Part shown: positions 1-7,393 of the stretch, piece by piece | Numbering within the stretch: the first letter of the stretch is position 1 | Layout: each line of letters starts with the position of its first letter | Source of the DNA: Tenericutes bacterium MO-XQ | GTDB taxonomy: Bacteria > Bacillota_I > Bacilli_A > Acholeplasmatales > Acholeplasmataceae | Length of the DNA stretch: 64,000 nt | Reading direction: 5' to 3' | NCBI GenBank assembly: GCA_002838185.1 | Contig: CP017948.1 | Span: 1,860,001-1,924,000, forward strand | Made by a program: the position numbers and the translations under genes | Notes under the pieces: model-generated | The model's input: the letters and a program-made list of their open reading frames with translations, nothing else | What the model was told of the DNA's origin: nothing | Databases searched by the model: none

Positions 1-2
1 CA

Positions 3-776
3 TTTCATTTATGGTCTTTTCTACATTACTTTATGATGATATCACCATTCATCTTCGCATATATCTTATATGTAACTACTAAAAACAAATCAGAATCATA
101 TAAACAAAACATAGGCATTATATTATCAGTAATCGCAGTCCTATTTCTACTCTTAAGGAATATAGAGATCTTTATCTTAAGAGATTTTGCGTTTGATGCG
201 GAAATTGTTCCGCTTCAAATTTGTCATTTTGCAAATTTTGTTTTACTATTCGCATTCATTAAAAACAACAAGAATCTCTTTGGACTTGCATTCTTATTTA
301 ACCTTCCACTCGCTTATCTTTCATTGGTGTTTGCTGATGGATTAGAAAACTATTCAACCATCATCAACTTTAGAGGTCAAGCATATATATGGGGTCATAT
401 GCTTATTGTGATTATCACACTTTATGCATATTTATCTGGATTTATAAAAGTAGATTTAAAAAGATATCTATCTGTTGCTAAACTAGTAACATTCCTTTAT
501 ATCTTAAGTGTATTTGTAAATAATATCTTTAGAATTTATTTAAATGCTCCTTCTAACTACTTTTACACAGAACATCCAGAAAAAGGAACACCTTTAGAGT
601 TCTTTTATTCATTAGGTAACGTATCTTCATTCGGAAACTTCGAAATCAATATCATGTATATGATCTCACTCCTATTATTTGGTTATTTAGTGATTTTCAT
701 ATTTTATATCTTGTGTTTTGAACTCCCATATTATCTTAAACATAAAGAAATCAAACTCATTAAAAGAAATACATAA
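3..776 (+). CDS. YwaF/TIGR02206-like integral membrane protein, 5' end cut by window edge
   Basis: The frame is open to the left edge. The codons before the first ATG (33) read FHLWSFLHYF, a plausible continuation of a transmembrane protein, so the real start most likely lies outside the window. The product is very hydrophobic with about six or seven membrane spans. Two marks of the YwaF/TIGR02206 family are visible: a polar-aromatic span with LQICHFANFVLL, and an NYFY motif in a loop near the C-terminus. The function of the family is unknown. A strong bidirectional hairpin follows the stop at once. Family call moderate, truncation call fairly sure. Confidence 0.7.
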   Translation, partial: FHLWSFLHYFMMISPFIFAYILYVTTKNKSESYKQNIGIILSVIAVLFLLLRNIEIFILRDFAFDAEIVPLQICHFANFVLLFAFIKNNKNLFGLAFLFNLPLAYLSLVFADGLENYSTIINFRGQAYIWGHMLIVIITLYAYLSGFIKVDLKRYLSVAKLVTFLYILSVFVNNIFRIYLNAPSNYFYTEHPEKGTPLEFFYSLGNVSSFGNFEINIMYMISLLLFGYLVIFIFYILCFELPYYLKHKEIKLIKRNT

Positions 777-816
777 AAAGAACAATGCCTAGATTTGATT
801 GGCATTGTTCTTTTTT
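776..816. terminator. Bidirectional Rho-independent terminator
   Basis: AAGAACAATGCC (778-789) pairs with GGCATTGTTCTT (801-812) around an 11-base loop, with A-run before and T-run after. It lies between the convergent YwaF-like gene and the nitroreductase gene and can serve both. Confidence 0.85.
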
Positions 817-833
817 CTATATCCTAAAATCAT

Positions 834-1349
834 TTAAATAAATGTCGTAAACTCTTCAATTGTTCTACGTCCAGTTCTTGATCCTTCATTCTTTGGATAA
901 CCAACAGGAATCACCGCAACTGGTCTCATGTCTTTTTCTAAATTTAAAATTTCTGAAATCTCTTTTTCTCCAAAATGTCCACACCAGCATGCTCCAAGAC
1001 CTAGATCTTCAGCACAAAGTAACATATTTTGTATTGCTGCAGCTGTATCTTGAATACAATAAAGCTCTCTTCCTCTTTTTTTATAACGTACTTCTGATAA
1101 TTTAATATCAGCAGACACAACAATTAACAGTGGTGCTGTAGCTATAAAAGCCTGTTTACAAGCTTCTTTTCTAATCCTTTGAATAACCCCTTTGTCCTGA
1201 ATAACATGTACATGCCATGATTGACAATTCCCAGCACTTGGTGATTGTTGTATCGCAGTTAGTAACAACGTTATTAACTGTTCTGGAATATCATCACTTT
1301 TGAAACTACGAATGCTTCTTCTTGATTTTGCTAACTCTAAAAAAATCAT
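834..1349 (-). CDS. Nitroreductase family protein
   Basis: 171-residue FMN-dependent nitroreductase-fold protein, at the short end for the family. The N-terminal SRRSIRSF motif and the SPSAGNCQSW segment match the FMN-binding N-terminal part. A central stretch with IQNMLLCAEDLGLGACWCG is the usual nitroreductase core, and VIPVGYP is the typical closing strand. The family reduces nitroaromatics, quinones or flavins with NAD(P)H in the cytoplasm; the substrate here cannot be told. An excellent Shine-Dalgarno (GGAGGAA) precedes the ATG at 1349. It is monocistronic by context. Confidence 0.85.
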   Translation of the reverse strand: MIFLELAKSRRSIRSFKSDDIPEQLITLLLTAIQQSPSAGNCQSWHVHVIQDKGVIQRIRKEACKQAFIATAPLLIVVSADIKLSEVRYKKRGRELYCIQDTAAAIQNMLLCAEDLGLGACWCGHFGEKEISEILNLEKDMRPVAVIPVGYPKNEGSRTGRRTIEEFTTFI

Positions 1350-1399
1350 ACTTCCTCCGTTTAAATTACTTAATTGTGATTAGATTAAGATGCCATTTA

Positions 1400-1912
1400 T
1401 TATAGCATATCTATAAACTCTATTAACTTATCCTTTGGTCTATAACATGTCTTATAATTGTCTTCACAAACTAAAATCTCATTACAAAACTTTGCGATAT
1501 GATTTTGTTCTAAAACATCAATATATACGCCTTCATTTTGACACATGATATCAGCTATTTCAACTGCTTTATTTAATCTTGCTACTAGTGTTCTATTTTT
1601 CGTTTTATTATATGTGATGGTATCTGGCGCTCCATCAAAATATTTAATAATGTCATCTCCGCTAAATCCTGCTATAACCATAGCATTATAAAGAGCTGTA
1701 ACAAACCATACATTAATGTTTTTAAAATCACTTTTCTTAACACCATAAAATACTAATGAAAATCTGGTTAAGTCATTCATGATCACTAGTAATTTTTTTC
1801 TATCGTTTACTAAGTAATTAGCATGCCATGCGTATAGATCAGAATCAGTATTTTTATTAGTAACTGTTGGTTTTAAAAAATCTAAAAGTTTTTTTGTACA
1901 TTGAATATGCAT
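1400..1912 (-). CDS. DUF6933-like protein
   Basis: 170-residue soluble protein. The opening MHIQCTKKLLDFLKP, then a segment with YAWHANYLV and KKLLVIMNDLTRFSLVFYG, is the pattern I recall for DUF6933 proteins, whose function is unknown. The ATG at 1912 has AGAGGA six bases upstream. It may share a transcript with the small membrane protein gene at 1948-2187, which lies 35 bases upstream in the same direction. No catalytic motif is visible. Confidence 0.65.
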   Translation of the reverse strand: MHIQCTKKLLDFLKPTVTNKNTDSDLYAWHANYLVNDRKKLLVIMNDLTRFSLVFYGVKKSDFKNINVWFVTALYNAMVIAGFSGDDIIKYFDGAPDTITYNKTKNRTLVARLNKAVEIADIMCQNEGVYIDVLEQNHIAKFCNEILVCEDNYKTCYRPKDKLIEFIDML

Positions 1913-1947
1913 GGATATCCTCTCACTTCATATTATCTAATATATTA

Positions 1948-2187
1948 TTATTTTTTAAAATCTTGTATCATTTTCAAATTGACCATAATCAATTGAACGA
2001 TCATTCCAAGACCTGCAAATACTTGTAAAATCATCCCATTATAATTGATATACTGACCAGATACTGCATTTAAAAAAGAATTACCTGCAAAATAATATCT
2101 TATTTCATTTTGACTATTAAAACCTGCAATAAATGTTAAAAGTAATACCACAAAAATGATAATATTCACTATATAAAACTTCTTCAT
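1948..2187 (-). CDS. Small two-TM membrane protein, unknown
   Basis: 79 residues with one hydrophobic span at about residues 5-22 and a second at about 50-70. The region between contains FNSQNEIRYYFAGNSFLNAV. The start has a GGGGAAG ribosome binding site. I do not recognise a family. It lies between the GFA-fold gene and the DUF6933 gene, all on the minus strand, so cotranscription is possible. Confidence 0.6.
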   Translation of the reverse strand: MKKFYIVNIIIFVVLLLTFIAGFNSQNEIRYYFAGNSFLNAVSGQYINYNGMILQVFAGLGMIVQLIMVNLKMIQDFKK

Positions 2188-2222
2188 ATTTCTTCCCCCA
2201 TTTTTCTCATTGTTTTCTATGA

Positions 2223-2678
2223 TTATATCATATCATCGTGAATTCCAACAACGTTTAAAAGATATTTCATGTTAATCATTTTTGGGGTAATCTTTAAATT
2301 TTTTTGCTTTCTCAAGGTCTTGATCCCAATTGGCCTTACTTTCAAAAAAAATATCCCTTTTGGCTTGATATCAATATCTGAATCTAGGCTTCCTGCTGGA
2401 ACCACAAGTAGTTTCCCATCCATTTGCATATTTGGTAAAGCAGATCCACAAGTCACACAAAAACTTTTGATATGTCTTTCACCCTGATGATTAAAGGTCT
2501 TTACTTGATCTTCTCCTGATAACCATTTGAGTGTTGCTTTTGACGAAAATAGATTTGCTGCATGTGCAGAGCCAGTATCTTTTCGACATTTCTCACAATG
2601 ACATAGATAAAAATCTTCAAATGTCCCTTCAATTTCAAAATGTACAGCCCCGCATAGACAAGATCCAACATGTTTCAT
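2223..2678 (-). CDS. GFA/CENP-V-fold zinc protein
   Basis: Glutathione-dependent formaldehyde-activating (GFA) domain protein of 151 residues. It shows the family zinc-ligand pattern: SCLCGAVHFEIEG at the N-terminus, CHCEKCRKDTGSAHAANLF in the middle and FCVTCGSALP further on. Members are small metal-binding proteins, a few with formaldehyde- or glutathione-linked activity; most have no assigned role. A longer reading from a GTG at 2693 is possible, but that GTG sits inside the AGTGGAGGGG ribosome binding site. The ATG at 2678, six to eight bases downstream, is the better start. Confidence 0.8.
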   Translation of the reverse strand: MKHVGSCLCGAVHFEIEGTFEDFYLCHCEKCRKDTGSAHAANLFSSKATLKWLSGEDQVKTFNHQGERHIKSFCVTCGSALPNMQMDGKLLVVPAGSLDSDIDIKPKGIFFLKVRPIGIKTLRKQKNLKITPKMINMKYLLNVVGIHDDMI

Positions 2679-2721
2679 AATTAACCCCTCCACTCTTACT
2701 CATACTTATACCAAAAAAAAG

Positions 2722-2762
2722 TTAACAAAAACAAGTCACTATGATTACATAGTAACTTGTGT
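2722..2762 (-). terminator. Terminator of the small Lys/Pro-rich ORF
   Basis: Read on the minus strand, a 13-bp stem (with G-U wobble) formed by 2731-2743 and 2748-2760 is followed by TTTTTG. It lies 36 bases downstream of the stop at 2798, which supports that short ORF being a real transcription unit. Confidence 0.75.
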
Positions 2763-2797
2763 AAATGTTCTAATAAAAGTTGTTCTAATCTTTGATA

Positions 2798-2899
2798 TTA
2801 TTTTTTGCCTGCAGGTTTAACTGGTTGTACTGGTTTTGAAGCTGGTTTTGTAAAACTTGGTTTAGCTTGAACTTTTGGAGCTGGTTTTTGGTTAGCCAT
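2798..2899 (-). CDS. 33-residue Lys/Pro/Ala-rich peptide
   Basis: A short ORF that starts with ATG at 2899, with AGGTAGGTGAA about eight bases upstream, and stops at 2798. The product begins MANQKPAPKVQAKP and continues with repeated (A/V/S)-K-P units to a C-terminal GKK. It is strongly basic, proline-rich and has no hydrophobic span. A clean terminator follows. I know no family for it. Low-complexity basic peptides of this type can be ribosomal-protein-like tails, nucleic-acid binders or cell-surface linkers, but nothing here decides. Confidence 0.6.
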   Translation of the reverse strand: MANQKPAPKVQAKPSFTKPASKPVQPVKPAGKK

Positions 2900-3146
2900 A
2901 TATTTTTCACCTACCTTTCTGATCTATCATTTAGACATAACCAAATGGTGTGGCAGGCGAAATAATACCTAATAAATCATATGATTTAATCGGATGTCTA
3001 GCACCACTTTATTCTTATAAATGAGAAGTTCTTAAACTTCAGCTTAATCATACTCCCAATACCCTTAAAAAGCAATCACTTTTCATACGATTGATAACAA
3101 ATTTTTCATGTGATTTATAGAACTCTTAAAAGCTGTCTTTTAGTCC
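2900..3146. other. Gene-free stretch upstream of the small peptide ORF
   Basis: No ORF of note. On the minus strand this would be the promoter/leader of the 33-residue ORF. It holds two dyads: GAAGTTCTTAAACTTC near 3025-3044 and AAATCATATGATTT near 2976-2990. The part next to the ORF is less AT-rich than typical spacers here. I match no known RNA family. Confidence 0.4.
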
Positions 3147-3659
3147 TTATTTTTTAATATAAACCATCTCTGCAAACTGTCCATATTTATTGATTTCTTT
3201 TAACTCAAACCGCTTTACTGCCTCTTTTTGAGTAAACAATGGTATACCATCACCTAGTAACACAGGCGCAATCTGTACAATCATCACATCAACCATATCA
3301 TGGTCTAATAAAGGAGCTAATAAACTGTTTCCACCAACAATCCAAACATGCTTGTTTTTATCGATGTTTTTGACAAACTCAACAACATCTCTTTGGATAA
3401 AATTAAAGTCATCATATGATATGTTTTTATCATGTGTAAATACATAATTTTTAGTGGTCGGATAAAACACTTTTGGGTCGCCCATTTTTAAGACTTCATT
3501 AAATGTTTTCTTACCCATGATGACAATATCCATTTGCTTATAAAAATCTTCGTAACTCGTCTCTTCTGTACTTCCAGATTCGTGCAACCAATCTAGATTA
3601 TGATTCTTATCTGCAAGATAACCATCTAAGGTCATACATCCGTAAAAATATATGCTCAT
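3147..3659 (-). CDS. Dihydrofolate-reductase-like (RibD C-terminal domain) protein
   Basis: About 170 residues of the RibD-C/DHFR-like fold (YyaP/YwjB type). It opens SIYFYGCMTLDGYLADKNH, has a central MGKKTFNEVL segment, then KHVWIVGGNSLLAPLL (NADPH-site-like glycine motif) and ends IAPVLLGDGIPLF. These proteins bind NADPH; physiological substrates are mostly unknown and it need not act on dihydrofolate. The longer frame begins at 3683, but AGGAGG ends six bases before the ATG at 3659 (a second ATG at 3662 is only three bases away), so the short start is preferred. Confidence 0.8.
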   Translation of the reverse strand: MSIYFYGCMTLDGYLADKNHNLDWLHESGSTEETSYEDFYKQMDIVIMGKKTFNEVLKMGDPKVFYPTTKNYVFTHDKNISYDDFNFIQRDVVEFVKNIDKNKHVWIVGGNSLLAPLLDHDMVDVMIVQIAPVLLGDGIPLFTQKEAVKRFELKEINKYGQFAEMVYIKK

Positions 3660-3751
3660 CATAAACCTCCTAATGAACAACAATATGATTTATCATCATT
3701 TTAACATGACACCATAAAGTTATCTATCGATATGATTTAACTCTATCATGT

Positions 3752-3791
3752 AAATAAAAACACCTGCATATCAAGTTCATATGCAGGTGTT
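3752..3791 (-). terminator. Terminator of the 3800-4549 lipoprotein gene
   Basis: AACACCTGCATAT (3759-3771) pairs with ATATGCAGGTGTT (3779-3791) around a seven-base loop. On the minus strand it is followed by TTTTTATTT. Confidence 0.85.
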
Positions 3792-3799
3792 ACATGGTT

Positions 3800-4549
3800 T
3801 TATGTTTCATCAACGATGACATGATCTTCACTTAATGCTTCATAAACATAGGTTTTTATCATTGTTTTAAACGCACTTATATCGTTATAATCATAAATTT
3901 CACTCATAGATAATGTAAGTTCTTCTTTTTCGGGAGTCGTTCTTAATAAAATAGCCGCATGATCCGTAACTAAACTAACATGAACTTCCATATACTGGTG
4001 ATACGAAAAGATAAGTGGTAAGTATTCACTAATGTGACTTACAAAATCATCAACAGTTTCATTATATTGTTTGATAAAAATGATTAATGATTCACTATCA
4101 TCTGATCCTATGTTTGCAAACACAACATCGAAATCCACGTTTTGATAAGTAAAATAAAACCCAGTTCTTAACTCTAAATGCGCATGTTGATCAAACTTAA
4201 AGAGATCTTCTTTTGCATCTAAATACTTTTCATAAAGTATATCTAAATCTGCAAATGTTTGATCATAGTCATACATTCCTAATTGATAACTCATATGCAG
4301 ATAAATAAGTTCACCTGTTCCATATTCATCTTTCATATGAACATCAAACTCATAGCCTTCAATTTGATAATCTCTAAATTGATCATCTACTAAATCATCA
4401 AAATAAGCGGTTATCGCTTTTTCTTGTTCTTTTTCGCTACAACCACCATCTAAACAAATAGATAACTGTTCTTCTCCTGAAACGCTTTGACATCCATGCA
4501 TAAATAACACTAAGAAAATAACTAACGTCATGTAACTTATCTTTTTCAT
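3800..4549 (-). CDS. Lipoprotein, unknown function
   Basis: 249 residues with a signal peptide MKKISYMTLVIFLVLFMHGC. The Cys at residue 20 follows a hydrophobic core and would be the lipidated residue, although M-H-G-C is an unusual lipobox. The mature part is acidic and rich in Asp, Tyr and Glu with no motif I recognise. It probably sits on the outer face of the cell membrane. A dedicated terminator follows. The ATG at 4549 has only a weak AAGGGAG site upstream. Confidence 0.65.
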   Translation of the reverse strand: MKKISYMTLVIFLVLFMHGCQSVSGEEQLSICLDGGCSEKEQEKAITAYFDDLVDDQFRDYQIEGYEFDVHMKDEYGTGELIYLHMSYQLGMYDYDQTFADLDILYEKYLDAKEDLFKFDQHAHLELRTGFYFTYQNVDFDVVFANIGSDDSESLIIFIKQYNETVDDFVSHISEYLPLIFSYHQYMEVHVSLVTDHAAILLRTTPEKEELTLSMSEIYDYNDISAFKTMIKTYVYEALSEDHVIVDET

Positions 4550-4898
4550 ATAACTCCCTTGATTGATATATCAATTTATTAAATACCTAAATGTTCTGTA
4601 TTGATCATTTTCTTATATTATAGCATTTTTTATATTTTTCAATATCTTCTTATTATATAAATGATGAAAAAATATATAAATGCCTACAAATTAAAAAACA
4701 ACACATAAAGTCAAGAATCACTACTATTTATGTGTTATATTTAACATTATTTTTCAGAAAAATATCTTATTTTTTCAAATTTTTTTTATATAAAATTATT
4801 TTGAAACTTATATACATATATATGTATATAAAAGCCTATTTTTATGCTAAAAAAACCCTTATTTTTTCAACACCAAATATTTTTTTAAATGAAAACTC
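4550..4898. other. AT-rich gene-free stretch with orphan hairpin and palindrome
   Basis: No ORF of note. A 10-bp hairpin AACACATAAA/TTTATGTGTT (4700-4709 with 4727-4736) has a T-run on its minus-strand side (complement of 4693-4698), so it looks like a terminator without a gene. A perfect 22-base palindrome lies at 4809-4830 (two 11-base halves rich in TATATACATA). The rest is A/T homopolymer-like sequence. Confidence 0.45.
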
Positions 4899-4926
4899 TT
4901 GACTTATCTTAAATTTATAGTATTAT
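4899..4926 (+). promoter_or_regulatory. Sigma-A promoter of the polyamine operon
   Basis: TTGACT at 4899-4904 and TATTAT at 4921-4926 are separated by 16 bases. The transcript would begin near 4932, leaving a leader of about 125 bases before the first gene. Confidence 0.65.
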
Positions 4927-4931
4927 TTTAG

Positions 4932-5056
4932 TGACACACTCATAGAAATATGGGGTCGTCTGAACTATTAGGGTCTAAAGGATAATTTCCAATGACAGCC
5001 AGGGTATCTGGTTATCATTGGATTTTTTTTAAGACAAAATTTAGGAGGAAATATAT
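4932..5056 (+). promoter_or_regulatory. Leader RNA with attenuator, unassigned class
   Basis: The leader folds locally into a 6-bp stem with a GAAA tetraloop (CTCATA-GAAA-TATGGG, about 4940-4955), then a G-rich conserved-looking stretch. A textbook intrinsic terminator follows: TCCAATGA (4988-4995) with TCATTGGA (5015-5022), an inner CCAG/CTGG, then eight T (5023-5030). The terminator lies before the ribosome binding site (GGAGG at about 5043), so it must be conditionally bypassed for the operon to be expressed. It does not match the lysine, SAM, purine, ZTP, preQ1, THF, guanidine, T-box, M-box or TPP consensus as I know them. By context the ligand could be a polyamine or an aspartate-family amino acid; that is inference. 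Confidence 0.6.
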
Positions 5057-6268
5057 ATGTCAAAAGTATTAGTTATTGGTTGTGGTGCGGTTGCAACTGT
5101 AGCGATTCAAAAGGTTGCTCAAAATCATGAAACATTTAGTGAAATGATTATTGCAAGTCGTACATTAAGTAAATGTCAAGCATTTGCGGAAAAATTAAAC
5201 AGTGATAAAATCAAAGTCACTGCAGAACAACTTGATGCAGATGTTGTTGAAAATATCGTAAAAATGATTGAAAAACACAATCCAGATGTTGTGCTTAATG
5301 TTGCACTTCCTTATCAAAACATTCCTATCATGGAGGCATGTATCCAAACTAAAACACATTATGTAGATACAGCATGTGCTGAAGTAAGAGATCATGCAGG
5401 TTTTGAATATGGTACACAATGGGTCTACGATCAAAAATTTAAAGAAGCAGGTGTTATGGCACTTCTAGGATCAGGTTTTGATCCAGGTGTAACTTCTGTC
5501 TTTTCAATGTATGCGAAAAAGCATTATTTTGACACCATCGATACCATTGACATCTTAGATGCGAATGGTGGCGATCATGGATATCCTTTTGCGACCAACT
5601 TCAATCCTGAAATAAATATTCGTGAAATCACACTTCCAGGACGTTACTATGAAAACGGAAAATATGTAACTGTTCCTGCATTATCTAAAAAACATACATA
5701 TCCTTTAGCTGAAATAGGACATAGAGATATGTATCTGATGTATCATGAAGAAATCGAATCTCTTGCAAGATTTATTCCAGAAGTCAAACGTATTCGTTTT
5801 TACATGAGTTTTGGTGAAAGCTATTTAAGACACTTATTTGCATTACAAAATGTAGGGATGACCAGTGTTAAACCAATCACATTCCAAGGACAAGAAATCG
5901 TACCTCTACAATTCTTACGTGCAGTCTTGCCAGATCCTGCATCACTTGGACCAAGAACTGTTGGTAAAACCAACATTGGGTGTATCGTATCAGGAAAAAA
6001 AGATGGTGTAAAGAAAAACTATTATGTTTATAATACATGCGACCATCAAGAAGCTTATAAAGAAACAGGCTCACAAGCAGTTGCTTATACAACAGGTGTA
6101 CCTGCAATGATTGGTACTGCTTTAATTGCTAAAGGCATATGGAAAGGTGCTGGCGTTTTCAACATGGAACAATTTGACCCAGATCCATTTATGGATATGT
6201 TAAACAAATGGGGTTTACCATGGAAGGAAAACTTTGATCCAGTCATGGTCCCAGATGATGAAAATTAA
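5057..6268 (+). CDS. Carboxynorspermidine/carboxyspermidine dehydrogenase (saccharopine dehydrogenase family)
   Basis: 403 residues. The N-terminal Rossmann motif VIGCGAVATVAIQK and a following IIASRTLSKCQAFAEKL are typical of this LYS1-like family, as are ALLGSGFDPGVTSVFSMYA and DANGGDHGYPFATNFNPEIN. The enzyme condenses L-aspartate beta-semialdehyde with a diamine (putrescine, or 1,3-diaminopropane for norspermidine) and reduces the Schiff base with NADPH to carboxy(nor)spermidine. The substrate assignment rests on the next gene being the matching decarboxylase and on the two genes after it making aspartate semialdehyde. AGGAGGAAATATAT precedes the ATG. It is first in the operon, behind an attenuated leader. 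Lysine-pathway saccharopine dehydrogenase is a less likely alternative. Confidence 0.9.
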   Translation: MSKVLVIGCGAVATVAIQKVAQNHETFSEMIIASRTLSKCQAFAEKLNSDKIKVTAEQLDADVVENIVKMIEKHNPDVVLNVALPYQNIPIMEACIQTKTHYVDTACAEVRDHAGFEYGTQWVYDQKFKEAGVMALLGSGFDPGVTSVFSMYAKKHYFDTIDTIDILDANGGDHGYPFATNFNPEINIREITLPGRYYENGKYVTVPALSKKHTYPLAEIGHRDMYLMYHEEIESLARFIPEVKRIRFYMSFGESYLRHLFALQNVGMTSVKPITFQGQEIVPLQFLRAVLPDPASLGPRTVGKTNIGCIVSGKKDGVKKNYYVYNTCDHQEAYKETGSQAVAYTTGVPAMIGTALIAKGIWKGAGVFNMEQFDPDPFMDMLNKWGLPWKENFDPVMVPDDEN

Positions 6269-7385
6269 CAAAGCACTTAAAACACCTTATTATTTACTTG
6301 ATGAGGCTAAGCTCATCAAGAATTTAGAAATTATCAAAACCATTAAAGAACGTTCTGGTGCTAAAGTCTTACTTGCACAAAAAGCATTTTCAAACTTTTA
6401 CTTCTACCCTTTAATGTCTAAATACTTAGATGGTACAACAGCTAGCGGTCTATATGAAGCTAGATTAGGTATGGAACACTTTAAAGGTGAGGTGCATGTT
6501 TATGCACCTGCATATAAAGATGATGATTTTAAAGAGATCTTAAATTATGCAGATCACATCGTCTTTAATTCAATCACACAATTAAACCGTTATAAAGATC
6601 TAGCTAAAGCAAACGGGAAGAGCATAGGTCTAAGAATTAATCCAGAAATATCAACACAAGATCCAGAACATCAAATGTATGATCCATCTTCTCCGACATC
6701 TCGTATGGGGACAAGACTTACCGATTTTGATCCCGCAATCATTAAAGATATATCAGGCTTACATTTCCATACACTTTGTCAACAAAACGCAGATGCACTT
6801 GAAATTACATTAAAAGTTGTTGAAGAAAAATTTGGAAAATATTTGCATGACCTAAAATGGATTAACTTTGGTGGCGGTCATCATTTAACAAGAGATGACT
6901 ATGATATCGATCTACTTGTAAAACTCGTCAAACACTTTAAAGAAACATATGATCTAGAAGTATATCTAGAACCAGGTGAAGGCGTTGTTCTAAATGCAGG
7001 ATATCTTGTCGCACAAGTCTTAGATATCGTTAAAAATGATATGCATATCGCAATCCTAGATACATCTGCGACATGTCACATGCCAGATGTCATTGAAATG
7101 CCATTTATGCCGCCTGTAACAGGCGCATTAAGCAAAAGCCAATACCAATACCGTCTTTCAGGATACACCTGTCTAACGGGCGATAATATCGGCGAATATT
7201 ACTTTGAAAAACCACTTGCTATAGGTGACCACATCATCTTTGAAGATATGGCACTATATACCATGGTTAAAAACAATACATTTAACGGGATTCCACTCCC
7301 TTGGATTTATGTAAGAAAAACTGATGGAACAGATGAATTAATCAAATCATTTGGGTATTTAGATTTCAAAAACAAATTGTCTTGA
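6258..7385 (+). CDS. nspC: Carboxynorspermidine/carboxyspermidine decarboxylase
   Basis: About 375 residues, alanine-racemase-fold, PLP-dependent. It begins KINKALKTPYYLLDEAKL, followed by AKVLLAQKAFSNF where the lysine of LAQKAF is the expected PLP Schiff-base residue. Further family marks are SGLHFHTLCQQNADALE, INFGGGHHLTRDDYD, YLEPGEGVVLNAGYL and the late SGYTCLTGDNIGEY. It removes the carboxyl group from carboxy(nor)spermidine to give (nor)spermidine. The frame is open from an ATG at 6234, but the tandem ATGs at 6255/6258 overlap the end of the previous gene and give the family-typical N-terminus; the start is translationally coupled. UGA is the stop, which shows UGA is not read as Trp here. 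Confidence 0.92.
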   Translation: MKINKALKTPYYLLDEAKLIKNLEIIKTIKERSGAKVLLAQKAFSNFYFYPLMSKYLDGTTASGLYEARLGMEHFKGEVHVYAPAYKDDDFKEILNYADHIVFNSITQLNRYKDLAKANGKSIGLRINPEISTQDPEHQMYDPSSPTSRMGTRLTDFDPAIIKDISGLHFHTLCQQNADALEITLKVVEEKFGKYLHDLKWINFGGGHHLTRDDYDIDLLVKLVKHFKETYDLEVYLEPGEGVVLNAGYLVAQVLDIVKNDMHIAILDTSATCHMPDVIEMPFMPPVTGALSKSQYQYRLSGYTCLTGDNIGEYYFEKPLAIGDHIIFEDMALYTMVKNNTFNGIPLPWIYVRKTDGTDELIKSFGYLDFKNKLS

Positions 7386-7393
7386 GGTGAATC

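Noticed and set aside
4932-5056. Lysine (L-box) riboswitch, expected before an aspartokinase operon
   Set aside because: The leader is too short and lacks the conserved L-box segments; it also shows no purine, ZTP, T-box or SAM consensus.
5057-6268. Saccharopine dehydrogenase for lysine metabolism
   Set aside because: The fold is the same, but the adjacent carboxynorspermidine decarboxylase and aspartate-semialdehyde genes fit carboxy(nor)spermidine dehydrogenase.
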